A stretch of DNA of 9,050 bases from CAYIRQ01 sp964365905 (lineage in GTDB: Bacteria; Patescibacteriota; Gracilibacteria; Peribacterales; Peribacteraceae), in the NCBI GenBank assembly GCA_964365905.1, contig CAYIRQ010000064.1, positions 1 through 9,050 on the forward strand, written 5' to 3'. The position numbers and the translations under genes were made by a program. This document shows positions 1 through 5,562 of the stretch, in pieces. Within the stretch, counting starts at the first letter, position 1; every line of letters begins with the position of its first letter. The notes under the pieces are model-generated. The model saw nothing but the letters and a program-made list of their open reading frames with translations. It had not been told where the DNA came from and searched no databases.

Positions 1-9
1 GGGGGTATG

Positions 10-53
10 ATCCCGCGTGCATGACGGGAAGCCGACGCAGTGCCACGCGGGAT
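10..53. other. Long-stem hairpin at the left edge
   Basis: A perfect 10-base stem pairs ATCCCGCGTG (10-19) with CACGCGGGAT (44-53) around a 24-base loop. A run of six T lies at 74-79, about 20 bases beyond the stem, which is too far for a classical intrinsic terminator. It could end a transcript entering from the left of the window, or be an intergenic repeat. No coding sequence is supported in 1-101. Confidence 0.4.
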
Positions 54-80
54 TGGGGCATATCTCAGCGCTCTTTTTTG

Positions 81-89
81 TGCTATAAT
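81..89 (+). promoter_or_regulatory. Extended -10 promoter of the PrgI/TraC-like unit
   Basis: TGCTATAAT at 81-89 is a perfect TATAAT with the TGn extension, which can work without a good -35; none is seen at 16-18 bases upstream. Transcription should start near 96, only about six bases before the ATG at 102, so the mRNA would be almost leaderless. Confidence 0.7.
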
Positions 90-101
90 AATGAGATACC
101 C

Positions 102-623
102 ATGCAAAACGTCAAAATTCCCCAGAACGTCCGTGTCGAAGATAAAATCATCGGGCCGTTCTCCCTGAAACAGCTTCTGCTCGTGGGCTTTGGGGGAGGC
201 TTCAGCTATGCGCTCTATGCCATGCTCAATAAGTCGTTTGGGTATGTCCCTCTGTCCGCGCACGCGCTCATTTGGTGGCCGTGGATTTTGGCAACCGCTT
301 TCGCTCTCGTTCGCATCAATGATATTCCACTTTCGCGGTACTGCCTGCTCGTGCTCGAGTCTCTCAGTAAGCCGCGCATCCGGCACTTTCAGGCGCGCCA
401 GGGTCTCACGATCAACATTCAGACGCGACTCTCGAAGAAGGAAGCGAAGAACGCCCTCGCTACGAAGGGAGCGACGGGAGACGTCTCATTGCAGGACATC
501 CGCATCGAAGATCTGAGTACCCTCCTCGATGCGGAAGGAAAGAAGGAAGCTCCGTCGATGACAATCGGAGTCGATCCGCTTGAAAAAAGTGTCGATACCT
601 TTCATGTTCCAACCCATGGATAG
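102..623 (+). CDS. PrgI-family membrane protein
   Basis: A 173-residue membrane protein of the PrgI family, small integral proteins found in type IV secretion and pilus-like loci of Gram-positive bacteria and widespread in Candidate Phyla Radiation genomes, usually beside TraC/VirB4 genes. The sequence opens MQNVKIPQNVRVEDKIIGPF, typical of the family, followed by two hydrophobic segments near residues 22-43 and 51-70, a conserved-looking stretch around RINDIPLSRY, and a long polar C-terminal tail (about 105-173) that is probably cytoplasmic. The frame is open back to 21, but ATG 102 is chosen because the family N-terminus starts there and an extended -10 at 81-89 lies just upstream. There is no Shine-Dalgarno sequence. 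The 3' end overlaps the next gene by eight bases (ATGGATAG), implying translational coupling. Its exact role in the machine is inferred from family context. Confidence 0.82.
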   Translation: MQNVKIPQNVRVEDKIIGPFSLKQLLLVGFGGGFSYALYAMLNKSFGYVPLSAHALIWWPWILATAFALVRINDIPLSRYCLLVLESLSKPRIRHFQARQGLTINIQTRLSKKEAKNALATKGATGDVSLQDIRIEDLSTLLDAEGKKEAPSMTIGVDPLEKSVDTFHVPTHG

Positions 624-1341
624 CAAAGAGACACCAAAGGCAAAGAATACGATGCGGGGAAGCAAAAAGAACGAAGCGACGGCCGTGCAGAAATTTCTCC
701 CGATTGCGGAAATCCGTCAGGACACCGTGCTGCTCAAAAACGGCGGTCACCGCGCGGTGCTTCTTGTTGCAAGCACGAATTTCAGCCTGAAGAGCGACGA
801 GGAACAGGAGGCGATCATCCGGAGCTACCAGCAGTTCGTAAACTCGCTCAACTTTCCCATTCAGATTGTCATCCGGTCGCAGAAGCTGAATATTGATGGC
901 TACCTTGGCGATATCCGCAAGCGCGCCGCGGAACAGAAGAACCCGCTCCTCAAGGAGCAGACGCTCGACTATGCTGTGTTCATCGAGCGCCTCATCGAAG
1001 TCAGCGACATCATGCAGAAGCGTTTCTACGTCGTTGTTCCTATGGATGCGCCAGGTGCCGTCCAAGTTTCCTTTTTTCAAAAGTATTTGTCGTGGCTTTC
1101 TCCGGCAGACTCAATGGAGAAAGCAGCAACGCGCAAGCGTCAGTTCGAACAACTCTCTTCGACGCTCCGGGACCGCGTGAATATCGTCCAAACGGGTCTC
1201 GAAAACGTGGGTTTGCTCTCCGAGCGCCTGAAAACCCAGGAACTCATCGAGCTCTTCTACCAAGCCTATAATCCAAGCTGGAGTCGTCTCCAGAAGCTGC
1301 CGCCGATGGGGATGATGCATGTGAAGGAATACGTTTTGTAA
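616..1341 (+). CDS. TraC-like protein (VirB4 N-terminal-type domain without the ATPase)
   Basis: A 241-residue protein resembling the TraC-like domain that forms the N-terminal part of VirB4/TraC ATPases of type IV secretion systems. In Candidate Phyla Radiation genomes it often occurs as a separate gene between PrgI and VirB4. Visible features are the opening beta-rich block (VQKFLPIAEIRQDTVLL, then HRAVLLVASTNFSL), the IQIVIRSQKLNI strand near 82-93, and the helical end with IELFYQAYNP at 211-220. There is no Walker A or B motif, so it cannot itself be the motor. ATG 616 overlaps the PrgI stop codon. A TTG at 580 (with CGGAG nine bases upstream) and an ATG at 604 are alternative starts. No VirB4 gene follows: two hairpins and a convergent asnB come next, so the motor must be encoded elsewhere. 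The family call is confident, the mechanistic role inferred. Confidence 0.75.
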   Translation: MDSKETPKAKNTMRGSKKNEATAVQKFLPIAEIRQDTVLLKNGGHRAVLLVASTNFSLKSDEEQEAIIRSYQQFVNSLNFPIQIVIRSQKLNIDGYLGDIRKRAAEQKNPLLKEQTLDYAVFIERLIEVSDIMQKRFYVVVPMDAPGAVQVSFFQKYLSWLSPADSMEKAATRKRQFEQLSSTLRDRVNIVQTGLENVGLLSERLKTQELIELFYQAYNPSWSRLQKLPPMGMMHVKEYVL

Positions 1342-1345
1342 TCAT

Positions 1346-1372
1346 GGGAGGGAAACCCCTGGTTTCCCTCCC
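1346..1372. terminator. Perfect 12-bp hairpin after the TraC-like gene
   Basis: GGGAGGGAAACC (1346-1357) pairs perfectly with GGTTTCCCTCCC (1361-1372) across a three-base loop, four bases after the TAA stop. No T run follows directly, so on its own it may pause polymerase or protect the mRNA 3' end rather than terminate. A stronger terminator follows at 1399. Confidence 0.55.
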
Positions 1373-1398
1373 AAGTACCCACCCTTCCTCCAGTGGTG

Positions 1399-1448
1399 TC
1401 CGGAAGCGCTGGGGCCCGCGAGACCCATCGCTTCCGGAAATTGTTTTT
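1399..1448 (+). terminator. Rho-independent terminator of the PrgI/TraC-like unit
   Basis: TCCGGAAGCGCTGGG (1399-1413) pairs with CCCATCGCTTCCGGA (1424-1438) with one mismatch in 15 positions and a 10-base loop, and is followed by AATTGTTTTT. The stem plus T run is a good intrinsic terminator on the + strand, closing the two-gene unit. Confidence 0.75.
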
Positions 1449-1454
1449 AGAACG

Positions 1455-1496
1455 AAAAAATCGAAAGCATGAAGGGCGTCTACTTGGAGCGCCTTT
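1455..1496 (-). terminator. Possible terminator for asnB
   Basis: Read on the minus strand, a seven-base stem (1490-1496 with 1472-1478, one G-T pair, 11-base loop) is followed about 11 bases later by six T (A run at 1455-1460). It lies downstream of the asnB stop, but the stem is short and the T run distant, so this is tentative. Confidence 0.3.
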
Positions 1497-1497
1497 A

Positions 1498-1573
1498 CGT
1501 CATGCTGAGCGAAGCCCTAAGAGCGGCCCTCCGTGGCCGCGACGAAGGGCGAAGTCGAAGCACGTCATTCCTG
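1498..1573. repeat. Intergenic repeat of the CGTCAT...GAGCGAAG...GTCGAAGCA type
   Basis: The stretch begins CGTCATGCTGAGCGAAG and later reads GAAGTCGAAGCACGTCATTCCTG, so the CGTCAT-CTG motif occurs twice as an imperfect direct repeat. Inside is a hairpin, GCGGCC (1523-1528) with GGCCGC (1535-1540), which can be extended by GCCCT and AGGGC pairs. Similar motifs are common dispersed intergenic repeats in these genomes (recalled, not searched). The second copy contains the asnB stop codon (1565-1567). Confidence 0.5.
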
Positions 1574-3142
1574 TGTTATGAGATTTCTTTCACTCACCAG
1601 TGAAGAGATTCTATTTGTGACAATGCGACGCTTATTACATTCAGCCTGAAGATAGCCATAGCGCGAATAGTGTTGAAAGTAATGAGCCTCCTCTTTTGTC
1701 TTTAAGTTCCACTCGGCGTATGCCTCTTTATATTTGGCAAAAGTCGCATCGGATACCTTTTGGCTCATGATGTCGTAAAAAAGGCCACCGATTGGCTGAT
1801 TCCCCCTAAACCCCGCTCCCTCACTTAAAACGACTTTATCGCGATATGCAATGGAGTGCGGCAAACGATCTTCCATTGCTTTTCGAAAGATGTACTTCGT
1901 AAGGGTTTTGCCATTGAGTTCTCTAATTTTCCATCGTGCAGGAATGCGGAGCGCGTAGGATGCGAAATCGAGGTCAAGGAAGGGCTCACGTACCTCCGTA
2001 GTGAAGGCCATCGAAATGCGATCAATACGTTGCAGTTGTGTGCGATGGAGATCACCAACGTACGTTCGTATGTTTTCTTCGATGGATGCATTCTGCATTG
2101 TTGCAAATTCGGGATATCCCGCAAAAAGTTCGTCCGACCCTTCTCCACAGAGAGTGACTTTGAAACCATGTTCCGCTGCTGTTTTCGCAATCTCATACAT
2201 CACTGATGATTGGCGGATCATGTTCGGCTCGAAACTTTCTGTGATGCGTATGATTTCCGGTACTCGTCTTGCAAGTTCCTCCTCACTCGGAAGCTCCCTG
2301 AGGATGTATGGAATGGAATACTCTTTGCAGTATTGCGTCGCGATCGGTCTATCAGGTGATTCCTCGTTCCCGGCGATAATGGCGGTAACATGAGGATGGA
2401 ATCTTCGTGCCGTGGCAAGAACAGATGTGCTATCAATCCCTCCGCTGAGATACACTGCAACAGGCAAGTCGGTTTGAACTCTCCTTCGAATCGCTTCGTC
2501 AAAGAGTGTGCGGAGCTCTGAAACCAACTCTTCTTCTGATGGAGTGTTCCATGTTTCTTGTGGAATATGCCAATAGGATTCCTGTCGTCCGTTCCACATA
2601 TATGTTGCCGGAGGGAAGCACTTGATTTCATTACCGGATTGAAGTGATACAAGCGCTTTGATTTCTGATGCAAAGAAGTACGTTCCATCGCTTCCAGTAC
2701 TGTAGTACAAGGGTTTTACCCCGAAGGGATCACGTGCTGCAAAAAAGTCTCCGGAGAGGGAATCATAAATAATGAAGGCAAACATCCCGCGGATTTTTTG
2801 CAGGAGCGTGTCGCGCCAAATTGCATATCCTTGCACGAGCACTTCTGTGTCAGAATCTGTGGCGAAGGAGCATCCTTGGGCACCAAGTTCACTGCGCAGC
2901 TCCCTGTAGTTGTAGATTTCTCCATTGAAAACGATGAAATACCTGCCATCCGGTGTCGTCATCGGTTGTTTCGCGTGTTCTCTATCGACGATTGCCAATC
3001 TGTTCATGCCGATAGCGCAGCGTTCCATGAGTCTACTTTCGTCAAAATGCTCCTTGTCACCCCGATGCTTGATTGTCTGCAACATGTTCTGGAGTCGCTC
3101 TTTCGATGCCTGTTTCCCGATGATTGTGGCGATGCCGCACAT
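1565..3142 (-). CDS. asnB: Asparagine synthase (glutamine-hydrolysing), AsnB type
   Basis: A 525-residue cytoplasmic class II (N-terminal nucleophile) glutamine amidotransferase that makes asparagine from aspartate, ATP and glutamine. The glutaminase domain covers about 1-190: nucleophile Cys2 in MCGIA, NRLAIVD (47-53), NGEIYNY (73-79), DTE (98-100) and RDPFGVKPLYY (137-147). The synthetase domain follows: pyrophosphate-loop SGGIDSTS (233-240), CGEGSDELFAGY (332-343), REPFLD (385-390) and RDKVVLSEGAGF (434-445). It is slightly shorter than E. coli AsnB (554). The usual HRGPD motif reads HRGDK here. The start is fixed by the catalytic Cys2; no Shine-Dalgarno sequence is visible. The gene stands alone, convergent with the TraC-like gene. 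Its GC is low: sampled 60-base lines give 24 and 26 GC, against 36-40 in rpsA and the solute-binding gene, hinting at separate acquisition. Some relatives act in surface-glycan or peptide pathways, but nothing nearby points that way. Confidence 0.93.
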   Translation of the reverse strand: MCGIATIIGKQASKERLQNMLQTIKHRGDKEHFDESRLMERCAIGMNRLAIVDREHAKQPMTTPDGRYFIVFNGEIYNYRELRSELGAQGCSFATDSDTEVLVQGYAIWRDTLLQKIRGMFAFIIYDSLSGDFFAARDPFGVKPLYYSTGSDGTYFFASEIKALVSLQSGNEIKCFPPATYMWNGRQESYWHIPQETWNTPSEEELVSELRTLFDEAIRRRVQTDLPVAVYLSGGIDSTSVLATARRFHPHVTAIIAGNEESPDRPIATQYCKEYSIPYILRELPSEEELARRVPEIIRITESFEPNMIRQSSVMYEIAKTAAEHGFKVTLCGEGSDELFAGYPEFATMQNASIEENIRTYVGDLHRTQLQRIDRISMAFTTEVREPFLDLDFASYALRIPARWKIRELNGKTLTKYIFRKAMEDRLPHSIAYRDKVVLSEGAGFRGNQPIGGLFYDIMSQKVSDATFAKYKEAYAEWNLKTKEEAHYFQHYSRYGYLQAECNKRRIVTNRISSLVSERNLITQE

Positions 3143-3175
3143 AGAGAGTAGTCATGGTACCTCATTGTCGTGCTG

Positions 3176-3193
3176 CATGGGCTTAAGCCCATG
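3176..3193. promoter_or_regulatory. Perfect 18-bp palindrome between asnB and rpsA
   Basis: CATGGGCTTAAGCCCATG is its own reverse complement. It sits 33 bases upstream of the asnB start and about 90 bases upstream of rpsA, in the divergent promoter region. It could be an operator for either gene or a hairpin. I could not place well-spaced -35/-10 boxes for asnB around it. Confidence 0.45.
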
Positions 3194-3212
3194 TCACAAA
3201 GTCACTTTTTTC

Positions 3213-3241
3213 TTGTGTTTACTGCATTCATCCTCTAAAGT
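3213..3241 (+). promoter_or_regulatory. Possible rpsA promoter
   Basis: TTGTGT (3213-3218), a 17-base spacer and TAAAGT (3236-3241) give a weak sigma-70-like promoter on the + strand, with a start near 3248 and a leader of about 35 bases. Both boxes match the consensus only partly. Confidence 0.3.
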
Positions 3242-3282
3242 TCCCCCGATTTTCGCGCTGCGCCAGTGCAAGGCAGAGCGGA

Positions 3283-4674
3283 ATGAGCACTCCTACTTCC
3301 TTCCCTTGCTCCCCCGCTTTTATGTCCCCGCGACACGCTAAACGGGTCATGGTGAAGAACCCGATGATGGAGGCGCTTTTGCGCGGAGCCCCGACCGTCA
3401 TTCGACCAAGTCCCGGCGATGTGCTCGAAGGGGTCGTTATCTTTAAAGGGAAGAACAAGGTGCTCCTCGATATCGGGGGCGTTGCGACCGGCATTATCTC
3501 GGGACGCGAACTTCGCGATTCCTTCCACACGTTCCAGGATCTCGCGATCGGAACCCCCGTCACCGCGATGGTGCTCGAGGAGGAGGATGGCGAAGGGATG
3601 ATCGTCCTCAGTCTCCGGAGAGTGTCGCAGCAGAAAGCATGGGATCGCTTCCACCGGCTTGTCGCATCGGAGGAGACGATGGCCTTCACGCCGCAGGAGG
3701 CGAATAAGGGCGGACTCCTCGCAAATATCGACGGCATCCGGACATTCCTCCCCGTGTCGCAGCTTTCCCCGATGAACTATCCGCGCGTGAATAATGCCGA
3801 TCCCGAGGAGATCATTCACCGGTTGCAGCGCTTCGTCGGTCACACGTTCACCGTGAAGATCATCACCATGGATGAGGAAGCGGGGAAGATCGTCGTCTCC
3901 GAGCGGGAAGCGATGGCGGAGGAGCGCGCAAAGGCGCTCGAGAAGCTTCGCGTCGGTGATATCAAGGACGGGCTCGTGAGCGGCATCGTGAAGTTCGGCA
4001 TCTTCGTGACGTTCGACGGGCTTGAGGGTCTCGTGCACATCTCCGAGATTGCGTGGGGTCATGTGAAGAACCCAGCGGAGTATGTGAAGGTGGGAGATCG
4101 AACAAAAGTGAAGGTGATCGGTCTCGAAGGTGAGAAGCTCAGTCTCTCTATCAAGCAACTCCAGAAGGACCCATGGGAGGAGATCGCGGAGCGTTACCCC
4201 GTTGGGAAGCAGGTGAAGGGGACCGTTACGCGTCTCACGGAGTACGGCGCTTTCGTGAAGCTCGAGCCCGAGATCAACGGTCTCGTGCACCTCTCCGAAA
4301 TCGCCCACCACAAAGTCACGGATCCTGCGGAGGCACTCAAGATCGGAGAAAAAGTGGATGTGCAGGTGATCAATATCGACCCCGACGAGCGCCGCATCGG
4401 GCTCAGCATCAAGGCGATGCTCCCGATCGATAAGAAGATGCTCGAGAGACTGAAGAAGGAGAGAGAGGAAGAGGAGGCGGCAAAAGTAGAGAAGGCAAAA
4501 GAAGGGAAAGAAGGCAAGGAAGGCAAAGAGGGAAACGAAGGGACGTTCGTCGCATCAAAGACCGGCAAGAAGTATTACCCGACCGACTCTGCTGCTGCAA
4601 AGAAGATCAAGGATGAGAATCGGATTGAGTTTGCATCGGAGAAGGAGGCGGAGGAGGCGGGATATTCAGCGTAG
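3283..4674 (+). CDS. rpsA: 30S ribosomal protein S1 (four S1 domains plus C-terminal module)
   Basis: A 463-residue RNA-binding protein that helps mRNA engage the 30S subunit. Four S1 (OB-fold) domains are readable: about 44-112 (GDVLEGVVIFKGKNKVLLDI), 125-208 (divergent; GLLANIDGIRTFLPVSQL), 224-291 (GDIKDGLVSGIVKFGIFVTF, GLVHISEIAW) and 307-378 (GKQVKGTVTRLTEYGAFVKL, GLVHLSEIAHHKV). E. coli S1 has six; four is usual in many other phyla. A charged linker (381-420) ends in tandem KEG triplets. The last 43 residues form a separate module (FVASKTGKKYYP to the C-terminal GYSA) resembling small Ada-like zinc-binding domains but with no cysteine. ATG 3283 is the longest start; ATG 3322 or 3349 (giving MVKNPMMEALL) are plausible, as NPMMEALL looks like the conserved N-terminus. 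No clear Shine-Dalgarno sequence is seen. It is convergent with the HIT gene. Confidence 0.9.
   Translation: MSTPTSFPCSPAFMSPRHAKRVMVKNPMMEALLRGAPTVIRPSPGDVLEGVVIFKGKNKVLLDIGGVATGIISGRELRDSFHTFQDLAIGTPVTAMVLEEEDGEGMIVLSLRRVSQQKAWDRFHRLVASEETMAFTPQEANKGGLLANIDGIRTFLPVSQLSPMNYPRVNNADPEEIIHRLQRFVGHTFTVKIITMDEEAGKIVVSEREAMAEERAKALEKLRVGDIKDGLVSGIVKFGIFVTFDGLEGLVHISEIAWGHVKNPAEYVKVGDRTKVKVIGLEGEKLSLSIKQLQKDPWEEIAERYPVGKQVKGTVTRLTEYGAFVKLEPEINGLVHLSEIAHHKVTDPAEALKIGEKVDVQVINIDPDERRIGLSIKAMLPIDKKMLERLKKEREEEEAAKVEKAKEGKEGKEGKEGNEGTFVASKTGKKYYPTDSAAAKKIKDENRIEFASEKEAEEAGYSA
4498..4542 (+). repeat. Tandem KEG codon-triplet repeat in rpsA
   Basis: Residues 406-420 read KEG four times and then NEG, as five 9-base units differing at third positions (for example AAAGAAGGG and AAGGAAGGC). 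This is an in-frame low-complexity linker joining the S1 domains to the C-terminal module. Its copy number is likely to vary between strains by slippage. Confidence 0.6.
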
Positions 4675-4706
4675 TGGCGAAAATTCGAAAACAGAACATA
4701 CACATT

Positions 4707-4775
4707 CTCTCTCCCATCGGGAGAGAGGTAGAGTGAGGGGGCCCCTCACCCTGGCCGCACCCTTCGGGAGAGGGG
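4707..4775. terminator. Inverted pair of GC-rich repeats, probable bidirectional terminator
   Basis: CTCTCTCCC (4707-4715) pairs with GGGAGAGAG (4719-4727) over an ATC loop. GTGAGGGG (4733-4740) pairs with CCCCTCAC (4742-4749) around one G. CCCCTC (4742-4747) can also pair with GAGGGG (4770-4775). The left unit (CTCTCCC, GGGAGAG, then GTGAGGGG) recurs in reverse complement at 4742-4775, so two copies of one element face each other. It fills the 107-base gap between convergent rpsA and the HIT gene. No T run follows on the + strand, so termination is inferred from position and stem strength. Confidence 0.5.
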
Positions 4776-4781
4776 ATTTGC

Positions 4782-5111
4782 TCAGATCTTCCTCTCCGCC
4801 ATCAAATGCAGGTGGAGGTGATCGATGACCTGTCCTCCTTCGCGACCGACGTGGAAGGTCAGCTTATAGCCGGGAATCCCTTTTTCCTTCGCGAATTGCT
4901 TTGCTTTGAGAATGAGCATCCCGGGAATGCCTTTTGTTTGCTCATCGAGCGTGAGAACAGATTCGACATGCACCCTTGGGATGAGGAGGAGGTGGGTCGG
5001 AGCCTTCGGAAATTTATCGGGGAACATCACCACGTCCTCATCCTCGTAGAGGATTTCAGCGGGGAGTTCCTTGTCACGAATTTTGCAGAAGATACAGTCA
5101 GAGGAAGTCAT
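4782..5111 (-). CDS. HIT-family (HINT-type) nucleotide-binding hydrolase
   Basis: A 109-residue histidine-triad protein, a family that hydrolyses purine nucleoside phosphoramidates or aminoacyl-adenylates in the cytoplasm. It has the HINT-branch N-terminus DCIFCKI with zinc-type C6 and C9, the nucleotide-binding stretch FPDKFPKAPTHLLLIPRVHV (30-49), and the catalytic triad HLHLHLM at 98-104. It ends eight residues beyond the motif's first His-x-His-x-His block, so the Trp-Pro-Pro-Gly-like tail of longer HINT proteins is missing. The usual QxVxHLHLH lead-in is GGQVIDHLHLH here. ATG 5111 is the natural family start and lacks a Shine-Dalgarno sequence. It lies 87 bases downstream of arsR in the same direction and may be co-transcribed, but it also has its own candidate promoter and palindrome. 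The substrate cannot be told from sequence. Confidence 0.9.
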   Translation of the reverse strand: MTSSDCIFCKIRDKELPAEILYEDEDVVMFPDKFPKAPTHLLLIPRVHVESVLTLDEQTKGIPGMLILKAKQFAKEKGIPGYKLTFHVGREGGQVIDHLHLHLMAERKI

Positions 5112-5119
5112 TACATTTC

Positions 5120-5149
5120 ATCGTATGGTATTTGATCTTCTTTTGTCCA
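5120..5149 (-). promoter_or_regulatory. Candidate promoter of the HIT gene
   Basis: On the minus strand, TGGACA (5149-5144; five of six to consensus), an 18-base spacer and TACGAT (5125-5120; four of six) precede the ATG by eight bases. A start about seven bases past the -10 would fall almost on the ATG, making the mRNA leaderless. The -35 directly abuts the palindrome at 5150-5179. Confidence 0.4.
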
Positions 5150-5179
5150 TATTCCTATATTCCTAGGAATATAGGAATA
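5150..5179. promoter_or_regulatory. Perfect 30-bp palindrome upstream of the HIT gene (putative ArsR operator 1)
   Basis: A fully symmetric 30-base palindrome centred on CCTAGG, with arms beginning TATTCCTATATTCC. It shares the 18-base core TATATTCCTAGGAATATA with the palindrome in front of arsR. It lies between the arsR stop (5199) and the HIT start (5111) and touches the candidate HIT -35 box. Use as a dimeric repressor site is inferred from symmetry and the shared core. It could also form an AT-rich hairpin in the arsR-HIT transcript, but no T run follows it. Confidence 0.6.
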
Positions 5180-5198
5180 ATATGAAACGAAAAAATGA

Positions 5199-5465
5199 TC
5201 AGAGAAGAGGGAGAACTTGTTTCACAGGAGGTTCTTGGGAGGAAGAAAGACGGTAGAAAACTGTTCGTCCGCGCTGGTGACGTTCGAGAATCCCGAGAGC
5301 GATCAAATGCTGGAGATGGGTGGAAACAGTTTTGACCGATCGATGCACTGCTTCCGTGATCTCCGTGACCGAGGCCAGTTGTTTCTTCTTAAGGAATGCC
5401 AGGATCTCGAGGCGAGAGCCTCCAGAGAGCGCCTTCAGCCTGCGTTGGAGAAGTCGACGGTCCAT
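5199..5465 (-). CDS. ArsR-type winged-helix transcriptional regulator
   Basis: An 88-residue DNA-binding protein of the ArsR/SmtB type, normally a dimeric repressor. The winged helix is visible in order: ALSGGSRLEILAFLKKKQ (12-29), SVTEITEAVHRSVKTVSTHLQHL (32-54, the turn and recognition helix), LGILERHQRGRTVFYRL (57-73, with the beta-wing). It contains no cysteine, so the classical metal-sensing CxC site is absent; the inducer is unknown. The frame is open to 5543, but ATG 5465 is chosen because it gives the family N-terminus (MDRRLLQRRLKALS) and a TATAAT (5481-5476) lies ten bases upstream. A longer start would translate through the palindrome. The 20-base palindrome at 5477-5496 overlaps this promoter, suggesting autorepression. 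A second copy of its core lies before the HIT gene, making HIT a likely target. There is no Shine-Dalgarno sequence. Confidence 0.82.
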   Translation of the reverse strand: MDRRLLQRRLKALSGGSRLEILAFLKKKQLASVTEITEAVHRSVKTVSTHLQHLIALGILERHQRGRTVFYRLSSSQEPPVKQVLPLL

Positions 5466-5475
5466 CGCATGTATG

Positions 5476-5496
5476 ATTATATTCCTAGGAATATAA
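5476..5496 (-). promoter_or_regulatory. arsR promoter -10 with overlapping 20-bp palindrome (putative operator 2)
   Basis: TTATATTCCTAGGAATATAA (5477-5496) is a perfect palindrome sharing its 18-base core with 5150-5179. On the minus strand its end merges into TATAAT at 5481-5476, a perfect -10 placed ten bases before the arsR ATG. A protein bound to the palindrome would cover the -10 and spacer, the classic arrangement for autorepression. No good -35 is seen at 17 bases. Confidence 0.6.
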
Positions 5497-5538
5497 GAGT
5501 AAGGAAGTGGGAGTATAGCAAGGCTGATGGGTTCACAG

Positions 5539-5544
5539 TACAAT
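5539..5544 (+). promoter_or_regulatory. Possible -10 of tRNA-Lys
   Basis: TACAAT (five of six to consensus) lies 18 bases before the mature tRNA 5' end. No convincing -35 is visible, so this is tentative. Confidence 0.3.
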
Positions 5545-5562
5545 GTATTTGCCCTTCTTCGT

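Noticed and set aside
460..1080. A 206-residue frame on the - strand opposite the PrgI and TraC-like genes
   Set aside because: It is antisense to two overlapping, family-recognisable genes and has no family features of its own.
1342..1564. Possible CRISPR or insertion-sequence remnants in the repeat-rich gap
   Set aside because: The repeats are single imperfect pairs with hairpins; there are no regularly spaced identical repeats, no transposase fragment and no terminal inverted repeats with target duplications.
3235..4311. A 358-residue open frame on the - strand opposite rpsA
   Set aside because: It mirrors the S1 coding sequence, with His/Leu/Glu/Asp-rich composition typical of an antisense shadow and no domain.
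4613..4828. A short + strand frame across the rpsA end with an Arg-rich start
   Set aside because: It consists of the shifted frame of rpsA and the GC-rich repeats; no start signal or domain.
5199..5543. The longer 114-residue version of the ArsR protein
   Set aside because: The extra 26 residues would be translated through the promoter palindrome and do not resemble the family N-terminus.
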